Shown piece by piece: positions 1-6,499 of a stretch of 6,638 nt of DNA. Numbering within the stretch: position 1 is the stretch's first letter; each line of letters opens with the position of its first letter. The notes below the pieces were generated by a model that did not search any database, was not told the DNA's origin, and was given only the letters and a program-made list of their open reading frames with translations. The position numbers and the translations under genes were made by a program. Origin of the DNA: Armatimonadota bacterium (GTDB taxonomy: Bacteria; Sysuimicrobiota; Sysuimicrobiia; Sysuimicrobiales; JACQTN01); the NCBI GenBank assembly GCA_016210785.1, contig JACQTN010000299.1, forward strand, positions 1-6,638, read 5' to 3'.

Positions 1-287
1 GCCCCAAAGAGCTGCGCGACGATGTACTCCAGGGCACGCTTCGCGCTCAGGCGTCCGGCGGACAAGAACGCGATGGTGACCGCGGGGTTGATGTGGCCGC
101 CGGAGATGTGGCCGGTGGCCGACACCATGACGCCGAGGGCAATCCCGTGGGCCAGCGCGATCCCCACGAGCCCCGCGCCGCCGACCTGAGCGGCGGTCGC
201 GGCGATGATGGACCCCGCGCCGATGAAGATCAGGGTGAACGTGCCGACGAACTCTGCAAGCGGTGCCTTCCACCAGGGCTGCTCCAC
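1..287 (-). CDS. MIP-family aquaporin / glycerol facilitator, N-terminal part
   Basis: This encodes a membrane channel of the major intrinsic protein family, which passes water or small neutral solutes such as glycerol across the inner membrane. The visible 95 residues contain a first hydrophobic helix (about residues 10-31), a second one (about 38-58), and the family signature SGGHINPAVT at residues 62-71, with the first NPA box at 67-69. The rest, including the second NPA box, lies beyond the left edge, so water and glycerol channels cannot be told apart. The start is GTG at 287, chosen because AGGAGG sits 7 bases upstream and an in-frame TGA lies about a dozen codons further up. The gene follows the receptor gene on the same strand after 482 bp, so it probably has its own promoter. 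Family assignment is firm; substrate is unknown. Confidence 0.93.
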   Translation of the reverse strand, partial: MEQPWWKAPLAEFVGTFTLIFIGAGSIIAATAAQVGGAGLVGIALAHGIALGVMVSATGHISGGHINPAVTIAFLSAGRLSAKRALEYIVAQLFG

Positions 288-294
288 GATGTCT

Positions 295-300
295 CCTCCT
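295..300 (-). promoter_or_regulatory. Ribosome binding site of the aquaporin gene
   Basis: A perfect AGGAGG on the minus strand lies 7 bases before the GTG codon at 287. It decides the start, because there is no ATG in frame between the upstream stop codon and the conserved part of the protein. Confidence 0.85.
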
Positions 301-606
301 TGTGCCGGACGGTGTCACGGACGATGGCTGACGGCAGCTCCACTTCGCCCCCCATGCCGCGGCGTCCTGTCCAGATCCCCACGCGGATGAACGCGCTCGG
401 CCACGGCGGGGAGACCCACCGCAGCATGTGATTCAGCGCGCCGCACTACGAGAAAGTGTGCAAGACGGCCAGCCGGTCTCCGAACTCGTCGGCTGGTGCG
501 GTGAGGTGTGGCCCGCGATGTTCAGCGGGCGTGCAGGATGCGCGACGAGGGGCCTGTCGCATGGTGCAAGGCGCCACGGGTGCGGCGAGCGGAGCCACGC
601 GCTGCC

Positions 607-626
607 GTGCCTGGACAGCCAGGCGC
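607..626. repeat. Inverted repeat / hairpin in the intergenic region
   Basis: GTGCCTGG and CCAGGCGC flank an ACAG loop. Eight pairs can form, one of them a G-T wobble, and the inner six (609-614 with 619-624) are perfect. It lies about 145 bp past the receptor stop codon with no T-run on either side. It could be a transcript-end structure or a protein site; no function can be assigned. Confidence 0.4.
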
Positions 627-724
627 CCCGGGCCCCGCGGGGAAGAGAAACCAACCCGTCCGGCCGGGTCGTGCTGCGGGATCTGGGGGGCAGTCTGCGA
701 GGTCGTGTGAGGGCGCGCGGGGTA

Positions 725-740
725 CCGGGCCTTCGCCCGG
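725..740 (-). terminator. Possible transcription end hairpin of the receptor operon
   Basis: CCGGGC (725-730) and GCCCGG (735-740) form a perfect 6-bp stem with a 4-base loop that reads GAAG on the minus strand. It starts 29 bp after the receptor TAA. There is no following T-tract, so it does not match a classic intrinsic terminator. It may be a GC-rich hairpin stabilising the 3' end. A second palindrome, GGCCGCGGCC, sits at 743-752 just before it in the direction of transcription. Confidence 0.35.
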
Positions 741-769
741 GGGGCCGCGGCCGGACGGGACTCTTTGCC

Positions 770-3274
770 TTATGCGGGTTCCAAACCCACGCCGGCCGGT
801 GCCATGGGGCGGCCGGCGGCTTCCTCCTCCGGCATGAAGGGCTCGGCGGCGATCAGCGCCTCCGCGGTGGAGCCGTCCACGGGCCGGCTGAACAGATACC
901 CCTGCATATACTCACACCGCAGCGCCCTGAGCTGGGCGTGCTGCGCCGGGGTCTCCACGCCTTCCGCGATCACCTGGAGGCCGAGCTGACGGGCCAGACT
1001 CACCACGGCATCCACCAGGTCCGAGTTCTCGCCGCTCTCGCCCAGCCGCCTGACGAAATAGCGGTCGAGCTTCAGCGTGGTGACCGGGAAGCGGTCCAGG
1101 TGGCTGAGGGACGAGTAGCCGGTGCCGAAGTCATCGATGTGCAACTGCACGCCCAGGTCGCGGAGCCGGGCGAGCCTCCTGGTGGTCGTCTCCACGTCCT
1201 CCATGATCACGCTCTCCGTGATCTCCAGGATCAGGCTGGAGGGCGGGAGACCGGTCTTGGCCAGCGTCCGTTCCACCTGCTCGATCACGTCGGATTGGGC
1301 CAGCTGCTTGCCCGAGAGGTTCACGCTGATGGACAGTGGGGGGGCCAGCGGAAATCGCTGGTGCCACGCCCGCATCTGGCGACAGGCTTCCTCCAACACC
1401 CACCATCCGATGGGGACGATCAGGCCAGTGTCCTCCGCCAGAGGGATGAACTCCGAGGGCGGGATGACCCCCCGGTCGGGATGTGCCCACCGCAGCAGGG
1501 CCTCAAACCCGATGATGCGCCCGGACTCCAGCGACACGATGGGCTGATAGAGGAGGCGGAAGTGCTGGTGCTCCACGGCGCGCCGCAGCTCCAGTTCCGT
1601 CTCCAGGAGGGCCACCGCGCGGGCGTGCATCGTGTCGTCGAACACCTCGTGGCGCGTCTTGCCCAGAGCCTTGGCGCGGTACATGGCGATGTCGGCGTCG
1701 CGCAGCAAGTCCTCGGCGTGCTCGCAGGCCGTCGTGCCCATCGTGATGCCGATGCTCACGCTGGCGTACACCTCGTGGCCGTCCAGCGTGAAGGGCGCGG
1801 CCAGGTCCCGGTGAATGCGCTCGGCCACGCGCTTGGCGTCTTCCACGTCGCGGATGTCGTCCAGGATGATGGCGAACTCGTCTCCGCCCAGGCGGGCGAT
1901 GGTGTCGCTGGCGCGCAGACACAGATGCAGCCGCCGGGCGATCCCCACCAGGAGATGGTCCCCCACGGAATGGCCCAGGCTGTCGTTGACCACCTTGAAC
2001 CGGTCCAGGTCCAGGAAGAGGATCGCAAACAGGTAGTCGCGGCTCCGCCTGGCCCGCAGCACCGCCTGCTCCAGGCGGTCCATGAAGAGGGCGCGGTTGG
2101 GCAGGGTGGTCAGCGCGTCGTGGAAGGCGTCGTGCAGGAGTTGCTCCTCGGCCACCTTGCGGGCGGTGACGTCGGTCTGCGATCCCGCAGCCCGGTACGC
2201 GCGGCCTGACTCGTCCCGCACCGCGATGCCGCGGGTGAGCATCCAGCGGTAGGTCCCGTCCTTGTGCCGCATGCGGTGCTCGCTCTCGAAATGCGGCGTG
2301 TGGCCCTCCAGATGGGCGGCCAGGTCCGTCTTCACCCGCTCCCGATCGTCGGGGTGGATCCGGCTGAACCACTCCTCCATGCCGTCGCGGACCTCATCCT
2401 CGGCCCAGCCCAGCATGACCTTCCAGCGGGGGGAGAAGTAGATTCTGCCGTGACGCAGGTCCCAGTCCCACAGGCCGTCGTTGGCGCCGCGCATGGCCAG
2501 GGCGTAGCGCTCCTCGCTCTCGCGCAGCGCCTCCGCCTGCCGGCGCTCCACTTCCATCGAGAGGTGCAGGTTTTCGGTCATCTGGTTGAAGGACGCCGCC
2601 AGGACCTCCAGCTCGTCACCCGTCCGCACCTCGATAGTCTTGCCAAGCTCGCCGCGCGAGACCGCCTCGGTCCCTTCCATCAACCGCGCCAGCGGCCGGG
2701 TGACGGCGCGGACCAGGAAGGCCGCCAGCAGGATCCCGCCCAGCACGAACGCCGCCCCCACGGCGATGCTGCGGTTGCGGGTGGCGCGGATCTCCCCGTG
2801 CATCTTGGCCAGCGTGAACCCGACGCGGATGCCGCCCAGTTTCCTGTCGTGGAGGTAGACGGGCTGCGTCACGTCCAGCGCGCGGGGGCCGAACTGCATC
2901 AACTGATCGGTGGCCGCCACGGCCCGCACGCTGACCGGATCCTGCAGCCGCCGGTAGCGGAACGGGTTCTCGCCCGTCCCGTCGGTCAGGATGTAACCGT
3001 CCGCGTCAAAGGCATAGGCGTACAGCACCTCTTCCTGGCGCAGGGTGTCGCGCAGGAGCAGGCGCAGGGACTTGACGTCGAGATTCACGAAGAGATTCGG
3101 CGCGGTCGCGCCCAGGAGCGACGCCACCCCGGCGGCCTTCTCCACCAGCCGCTGGCGGACGATCTCCTCCTCCATGTGGATGGTGGCGGCAGTCACCACG
3201 GCGCCGAACGCCATCAAGAGCGCGGAGACGAAGAGGATGAATTTCGCGCGCAGCCCCATGCGCCGCCGTGCCAT
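770..3274 (-). CDS. Membrane receptor with HAMP-PAS-GGDEF-EAL, c-di-GMP turnover
   Basis: This 834-residue inner-membrane protein is predicted to make and/or degrade cyclic di-GMP. Domains in order: transmembrane helix (about 11-31), periplasmic sensor of about 130 residues with a PAS/Cache-like look (32-166), second helix (168-190), HAMP (190-243), PAS with PAC (about 253-373), GGDEF (about 379-543) and EAL (about 557-812). The cyclase motif GGDEF is intact at 463-467, with the RxxD inhibitory site RASD at 454-457, exactly five residues before it. The EAL half keeps the residues expected for phosphodiesterase activity: E591 of EAL, N652, E684, D714-D715 in DDFGTG, K735, E771 and Q791. Both activities are therefore plausible; the balance is probably set by the sensor. 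The ATG at 3274 is used; an alternative ATG is at codon 6. The ribosome site is only a weak GCGGGGG 8 bases upstream, which suits coupling to the binding-protein gene ending 14 bp before. The family is certain; the signal is inferred. Confidence 0.96.
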   Translation of the reverse strand: MARRRMGLRAKFILFVSALLMAFGAVVTAATIHMEEEIVRQRLVEKAAGVASLLGATAPNLFVNLDVKSLRLLLRDTLRQEEVLYAYAFDADGYILTDGTGENPFRYRRLQDPVSVRAVAATDQLMQFGPRALDVTQPVYLHDRKLGGIRVGFTLAKMHGEIRATRNRSIAVGAAFVLGGILLAAFLVRAVTRPLARLMEGTEAVSRGELGKTIEVRTGDELEVLAASFNQMTENLHLSMEVERRQAEALRESEERYALAMRGANDGLWDWDLRHGRIYFSPRWKVMLGWAEDEVRDGMEEWFSRIHPDDRERVKTDLAAHLEGHTPHFESEHRMRHKDGTYRWMLTRGIAVRDESGRAYRAAGSQTDVTARKVAEEQLLHDAFHDALTTLPNRALFMDRLEQAVLRARRSRDYLFAILFLDLDRFKVVNDSLGHSVGDHLLVGIARRLHLCLRASDTIARLGGDEFAIILDDIRDVEDAKRVAERIHRDLAAPFTLDGHEVYASVSIGITMGTTACEHAEDLLRDADIAMYRAKALGKTRHEVFDDTMHARAVALLETELELRRAVEHQHFRLLYQPIVSLESGRIIGFEALLRWAHPDRGVIPPSEFIPLAEDTGLIVPIGWWVLEEACRQMRAWHQRFPLAPPLSISVNLSGKQLAQSDVIEQVERTLAKTGLPPSSLILEITESVIMEDVETTTRRLARLRDLGVQLHIDDFGTGYSSLSHLDRFPVTTLKLDRYFVRRLGESGENSDLVDAVVSLARQLGLQVIAEGVETPAQHAQLRALRCEYMQGYLFSRPVDGSTAEALIAAEPFMPEEEAAGRPMAPAGVGLEPA

Positions 3275-3288
3275 CGCGCGTGCCCCCG

Positions 3289-4206
3289 CTACTTCAGCCC
3301 CGCGCCGACAAAACCCATCAGGTCCCGCACGGGGCGAAGGGCCTCTTCAGGCCCCTGCGGAAACCGGTCGAACCTCGCCGTGCTCTGGAATTTCTTGAGC
3401 GCCGCCCGGCCCTCGGCGTCCCGCTCCAAACCCATCAGCGCCTCTTCCACGGCCGCCACCAGCGCCGGGGGCATGGTGGGACGATGGGCCACCACGTGGC
3501 GGGGCACGCCCGGGGACCGCAGCACGATCTTCAGGTCGCCGATGCGGCCGGCGGCCAGCTCTTTCATGTTGTCGGCGTCGGTGGCGCCGGCGGCCACCTT
3601 GCGCCGCAGCACCCAGAGCATGGTGTTCTCGTCGTCGTACGAGAAGACATAGCCCACCCGATCGGGAGGGACCAGGGCGTTCTCGTCCACCAGTTCGGCG
3701 ACCGCAAGCCCGGCCTTCATCAGAAGTCCCTTGGGAAGAAGAAACCCGGAGGTGGAGTAGTCGTTCTCGAAGGCCACCATCTTCCCCCGCAGGTCGCGCA
3801 CCTGCTCGATGTCGCCGTCTTTGCGGACGAAGAGCACGCTGTGGTACTCGGCGACGCCCTTCTTCCAGCGCCTCAGGAACGGCTTCGCACCCGAGAGCGC
3901 GCTCACCCGGATGACGGGGAACGGGCTGTCGATGTACAGGTCCACCTCGCCCCGCCGGATGAGGTCCGCCATCCTGGTCATGGAGGGCGCCACCACGGCC
4001 CTCCCCCTCACCACGCCGGCACCGCGCAGGCGGGAGGCCAGGAAGTCGGCAAACGGCTGGAACTTCTCCATCTCCTCCTTGGGCTTCAGCGAGACAGAGC
4101 CCACGGAGATGGCGACGCCTCCCTGGGACGCGGCGGGGCGGCCCGCGGCCAGGGGGAGGCTCAAGACGGCAACCATGCCGACGATGAGTGCCGTGGCTCG
4201 CTTCAT
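3289..4206 (-). CDS. PhnD-like periplasmic solute-binding protein
   Basis: This 305-residue protein belongs to the phosphate/phosphite/phosphonate-binding (PhnD-like) periplasmic proteins. Residues 1 to about 28 form a signal peptide (MKR, hydrophobic core 7-20, Ala-rich end). There is no cysteine anywhere, so it is secreted and soluble rather than a lipoprotein. Family marks are [12 protein letters not shown] early in the mature part, [19 protein letters not shown] (81-99), [14 protein letters not shown] (141-154) with the STSG helix start that binds the oxyanion in PhnD proteins, and a Pro-rich [20 protein letters not shown] segment (230-249). The start ATG has GGAGG 6 bases upstream. No PhnC ATPase or PhnE permease lies nearby; instead its stop is 14 bp from the start of the GGDEF-EAL receptor, so it is best read as that receptor's ligand-sensing partner. 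The ligand is unproven: members of this family bind varied anions. Transport with distant permease genes remains possible. Confidence 0.9.
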   Translation of the reverse strand: MKRATALIVGMVAVLSLPLAAGRPAASQGGVAISVGSVSLKPKEEMEKFQPFADFLASRLRGAGVVRGRAVVAPSMTRMADLIRRGEVDLYIDSPFPVIRVSALSGAKPFLRRWKKGVAEYHSVLFVRKDGDIEQVRDLRGKMVAFENDYSTSGFLLPKGLLMKAGLAVAELVDENALVPPDRVGYVFSYDDENTMLWVLRRKVAAGATDADNMKELAAGRIGDLKIVLRSPGVPRHVVAHRPTMPPALVAAVEEALMGLERDAEGRAALKKFQSTARFDRFPQGPEEALRPVRDLMGFVGAGLK

Positions 4207-4212
4207 GATCTC

Positions 4213-4217
4213 CCTCC
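4213..4217 (-). promoter_or_regulatory. Ribosome binding site of the PhnD-like gene
   Basis: GGAGG, within the longer run AGGGAGGGAG (4210-4219), lies 6 bases before the ATG at 4206. It is much stronger than the site of the receptor gene behind it, which would give more binding protein than receptor from one transcript. Confidence 0.85.
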
Positions 4218-4264
4218 CTGCGCGTCGCCCCGGCCGCGACCCGCCCCTCCCTCTGCACGGAAGG

Positions 4265-4289
4265 GGTGCGGTGCGCAGCGGTGCGCAGA
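4265..4289. repeat. 10-bp-period direct repeat, possible operator
   Basis: GGTGCGCAG occurs twice exactly (4270-4278 and 4280-4288) with a 10-bp period, preceded by a partial third unit GGTGCG at 4265-4270. Each full unit contains the self-complementary TGCGCA. The array lies about 59-83 bp upstream of the PhnD-like start codon, where a promoter-proximal regulator site would be expected. One-helical-turn spacing puts both units on the same DNA face. The sequence is short and the region GC-rich, so chance is not excluded. Confidence 0.4.
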
Positions 4290-4423
4290 CGATAGAAAAT
4301 CCAAAACCGGCAGCTGGCCAGACGGCGTGCTCATCCCCCTTCTCGGCACCGGTCGGGGGCTTCTGTATCGCCGCGGGCTGTGGGCGGGGACTGGGGGGAG
4401 CGCCTCGGGACGGGTGCCCGTGT

Positions 4424-4549
4424 TTACTTCAGCCCGCTGGAGACAGAATCGATGAGGTCGCGGATGGGCCGCAGGGCTGCGTCGGCGCCCTGGGGAAACC
4501 GGTCGAGCTTCACCGTGTCCTGAAACCGCCGCGGGACCGCTCTTCCCTG
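4424..4549 (-). pseudogene. C-terminal remnant of a second PhnD-like gene
   Basis: Read on the minus strand, this stretch encodes 41 residues and a TAA that align without gaps to residues 265-305 of the intact PhnD-like protein at 3289-4206. By hand count 23 of 41 residues and 85 of 126 bases match. Shared blocks include DRFPQG, ALRP and RDL, and both end in GLK. Homology fades upstream of about 4550-4566, where a weak GL-R pattern may continue with a one-codon gap, and nothing resembling the first 260 residues of the family follows. The frame stays open upstream, but only antisense to the amidohydrolase gene. The fragment has no start codon or ribosome site of its own, so it is a truncated relic. 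The protein-level divergence suggests it was a distinct working paralog before truncation, not a fresh copy of its neighbour. Confidence 0.82.
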
Positions 4550-4609
4550 GCACGGCCGCAGCCCGCGCCACGGCAGGCCTTTCCCCCACGCCAGCCGAAC
4601 TATGTGGGC

Positions 4610-5503
4610 ATGCAGATCATCGATGCACATCTTCACCACGCCACGGCCGGCATGCTGCGGCGGGCCCGCGAACGCCTTCCCCAGATGCGCGAGCAGGCCA
4701 GGCGCGCCATTGCCTCCCGCGGGACGCCGTGGGAGGAACGGCTCCGGACCCTGGAAGCGGTCTCCCTGCAGGAACAGGCCCGGCGGTGGGAGCAGGCCTT
4801 CGACGCCCACGGCGTCGCCGCCGGCTTCTTCATCGCCGTGGGAGAGACCAACGAGGAACTGGCGGAGTTCTGCGCGCTCAACCCGCGCCGCTTCTACGGG
4901 TGGGGCAGCCTGTGGCATCCGCAGGCACCGGACGCGGGCGACCGCCTGGCCAGGTTCCCCGCGCTGGGCCTCCGCGGCCTGAAGCTCTACCCGCCGATCC
5001 AGCGCTTCCACGCCAACGACCGGGCGCTGTATCCCGTCTACGAGAAGGCGGCCGAGATGGGGGTGCCGATCCTGTTCCACTTCGGGATCACCATCGCCCC
5101 CTACTACGACCTGACCTATGCCAACCCCCTGTCGCTCGCGGCCGCGGCGCGCGAGTTTCCCGACGTGACCTTCATGGTCGCTCACTTCGGCGCGGGGTTC
5201 CTGCGGGAGACGCTGTTTCTGGCCTATCACACCGAGAACATCTGCGTGGACACCTCGGGCACCAACAACTGGCGCCTGTTCCACCCCGGCGAGCCGCCGC
5301 TCATCGAGGTGTTCAGGGACGCGCTGCGCGCCTACGGCGCCGGCCGCATCCTCTTCGGCACCGACTCCTCCTTCTTCGGCGGCTTCCGCGACCAGATCAC
5401 CCGCGAGCAGGTGGACATCCTGCGGCGGCTGGATCTCTCCCATGAAGACCGCGCGAAGATCCTGACCGGCAATGCCCGCCGGCTGTTCAAACTGGACGCG
5501 TGA
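4610..5503 (+). CDS. Metal-dependent amidohydrolase (amidohydrolase-2 type)
   Basis: This 297-residue TIM-barrel hydrolase of the amidohydrolase-2 family resembles uncharacterised hydrolases related to the ACMSD/gamma-resorcylate decarboxylase group. Metal and catalytic marks are in order: DAHLH at the N-terminus (H7, H9), GLKLYP with K125, LFHFG with H157, VAHFGAG with H192, and FGTDSSF with D252. The C-terminal ILTGNARRLF (284-293) is the usual closing motif, and the length fits. Reactions in this group are hydrolysis of cyclic amides or esters or decarboxylation; the substrate cannot be read from sequence. ATG 4610 places HxH just inside the N-terminus as expected; an in-frame GTG at 4604 is an alternative. 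No Shine-Dalgarno is visible before either, which is odd beside the strong sites elsewhere. It is followed 15 bp later by the PhzF-family gene, so the two are probably co-transcribed. Confidence 0.9.
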   Translation: MQIIDAHLHHATAGMLRRARERLPQMREQARRAIASRGTPWEERLRTLEAVSLQEQARRWEQAFDAHGVAAGFFIAVGETNEELAEFCALNPRRFYGWGSLWHPQAPDAGDRLARFPALGLRGLKLYPPIQRFHANDRALYPVYEKAAEMGVPILFHFGITIAPYYDLTYANPLSLAAAAREFPDVTFMVAHFGAGFLRETLFLAYHTENICVDTSGTNNWRLFHPGEPPLIEVFRDALRAYGAGRILFGTDSSFFGGFRDQITREQVDILRRLDLSHEDRAKILTGNARRLFKLDA

Positions 5504-5518
5504 GGGATCGCCGCACCC

Positions 5519-6484
5519 ATGAGGACCTACCGCTTTTTCCACGTGGACGTGTTCACGGACCGCCCGCTGACCGGCAATCCGCTGTGCGTCTTTCCGGAGG
5601 CGGAAGGACTGACCGACGCGGAGATGCAGGCGATCGCCCGCGAGACCAACCTCTCCGAGACCACCTTCGTGCTGCCCCCCTTCGCGCCGGAGGCGACTTA
5701 CCGGATGCGCATCTTCACGCCCAGCCGGGAGCTGCCCTTCGCGGGGCATCCTTCGCTGGGCACGGCGTGGGTGCTGGCCACGCTGGCCCGCTTTCCCCTC
5801 CGCGAGCCGGTGACAACCGTCCGCCAGGAGGTCGGCATCGGCGTGCTGCCGCTGGAGCTGGAGGTCCGCCGCGACGTCGGTGAGCGCGGTGGAACGTCGC
5901 ACCCCGGAACGGGGTGGCACGAGCCGGGTGGACGGATCGGGCGGGTGGTGATGGTGCAGGGGCGGCCGGCGGTGGGGGTGACGGTGGACCGCGCCCGGGT
6001 GGCGCGCGCGCTGAATCTCGATCCCTCCGCGCTGCACCCGGCGCTCCCCGCGCAGGCGGCCTCCACCGGCCTGTGGCAGGTGATGGTGCCGCTGGCCTCC
6101 CCGGCGTCGCTGGCGAGCCTGCGCCCAGACCTGGCGGCGCTCGCGGCGCTGGAAGAGCGGCACGGCGTCACCGGGTTCAGCGTCTTTGCCCTCACGCCCG
6201 CTGAGCCCGCGCAGATCCGGGTGCGGTTTTTCGCGCCGCACGCGGGCGTGGCGGAGGACCCCGCCACGGGGTCGGCGGCGGGTGCGTTGGGCGCCTATCT
6301 CGCCCACCACCGCGCGCTGCCCGCGGATGAGGCCTTTCTCATCTCGCAGGGCGTGGAGATGCATCGGCCGAGCCTGCTGTGGGTCGATGTGAATGAGAAC
6401 CCCGGCGGCGGGCCGGCGACCGTGCGCGTGGGCGGCCAGGTGGTGCCGGTGATGGAGGGTATGCTACGCCTGCAGGACGCCTAG
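5519..6484 (+). CDS. PhzF-family protein (isomerase/epimerase-like)
   Basis: This 321-residue protein has the two-lobed diaminopimelate-epimerase-like fold of PhzF/YddE proteins. Family marks: FHVDVFTDRPLTGNPLCVF (7-25), ETNLSETTFV (42-51) with E47 at the place of the catalytic glutamate, ELPFAGHPSLGTA (71-83), and GVAEDPATGSAAGALGAYL (243-261), followed by QGVEM(H)RPS (277-285). PhzF itself isomerises a phenazine precursor; most family members, including YddE, have no settled substrate. No phenazine genes lie nearby, so a phenazine role is not supported. Residues about 118-140 look like an extra Gly/His/Pro-rich loop compared with the usual short turn before the RVVM strand. The start ATG lies 15 bp after the amidohydrolase stop; GAGGGA overlapping that stop is 11 bases upstream, rather far, so translation is probably coupled. 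Family assignment is firm. Confidence 0.92.
   Translation: MRTYRFFHVDVFTDRPLTGNPLCVFPEAEGLTDAEMQAIARETNLSETTFVLPPFAPEATYRMRIFTPSRELPFAGHPSLGTAWVLATLARFPLREPVTTVRQEVGIGVLPLELEVRRDVGERGGTSHPGTGWHEPGGRIGRVVMVQGRPAVGVTVDRARVARALNLDPSALHPALPAQAASTGLWQVMVPLASPASLASLRPDLAALAALEERHGVTGFSVFALTPAEPAQIRVRFFAPHAGVAEDPATGSAAGALGAYLAHHRALPADEAFLISQGVEMHRPSLLWVDVNENPGGGPATVRVGGQVVPVMEGMLRLQDA
5900..5916 (+). repeat. Perfect hairpin inside the PhzF-family gene
   Basis: CACCCCG (5900-5906) and CGGGGTG (5910-5916) form a 7-bp perfect stem around a GAA loop. It falls in the codons of the apparent extra loop (residues about 128-133), not in conserved core. The flanking GGTGGAACG and GGTGGCACG resemble the GGGTGGNACCGCG core of T-box leaders, but the match is partial and lies in a reading frame. 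Confidence 0.5.
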
Positions 6485-6499
6485 GGTATCCCTCCCTCC

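Larger units (their letters stand above)
288..769. other. Gene-free stretch between receptor and aquaporin genes
   Basis: This 482-bp stretch lies downstream of the GGDEF-EAL gene and upstream of the aquaporin gene, both on the minus strand. Open frames exist on both strands, but their translations are rich in Arg, Pro, Gly, Cys and Trp, show no family motif, and look like GC-rich noise. The stretch holds two hairpins (725-740 and 607-626) and a 10-bp palindrome CCCCGCGGGG at 633-642. I expect the aquaporin promoter in the part nearest 300, but I see no convincing -35/-10 pair. Confidence 0.6.
4207..4423 (-). promoter_or_regulatory. Probable control region of the PhnD/GGDEF-EAL operon
   Basis: These 217 bp lie between the stop codon of the truncated PhnD paralog and the intact PhnD-like gene. 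They contain the direct repeat at 4265-4289, a rare AT-rich island at 4290-4307 that could house a -10 region (TTTTCTAT on the minus strand), and a CCCCC/GGGGG pair (4335-4339 and 4355-4359). I found no clean sigma-70 promoter and no recognisable c-di-GMP or other riboswitch core. The role follows from position more than from motif. Confidence 0.4.

Noticed and set aside
433..654. Minus-strand open frame of 73 codons in the intergenic gap
   Set aside because: No ribosome site, no conserved pattern, and a biased Arg/Pro/Ser composition; nothing supports translation.
428..2209. Long plus-strand open frame of 593 codons antisense to the receptor gene
   Set aside because: It lies opposite the clearly coding GGDEF-EAL gene, shows no family motif and is rich in His, Gly, Arg and Gln, as expected from the complement of GC-rich codons.
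2264..3652. Plus-strand open frame of 462 codons across the receptor and PhnD-like genes
   Set aside because: It is antisense to two overlapping strong calls and spans their junction, with composition typical of a shadow frame.
4207..4423. A cyclic-di-GMP riboswitch ahead of the binding-protein operon
   Set aside because: Considered because the receptor handles cyclic di-GMP, but I could not find the conserved GEMM core pieces in the 217 bp, so no call is made.
4424..6364. Minus-strand open frame of 646 codons spanning the amidohydrolase and PhzF genes
   Set aside because: Only its last 41 codons (4424-4549) are meaningful, as the PhnD remnant. The rest is antisense to two real genes and resembles no protein family.
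5519..6484. Phenazine biosynthesis role for the PhzF-family gene
   Set aside because: No other phz genes are in the window, and most members of this family work outside phenazine pathways.
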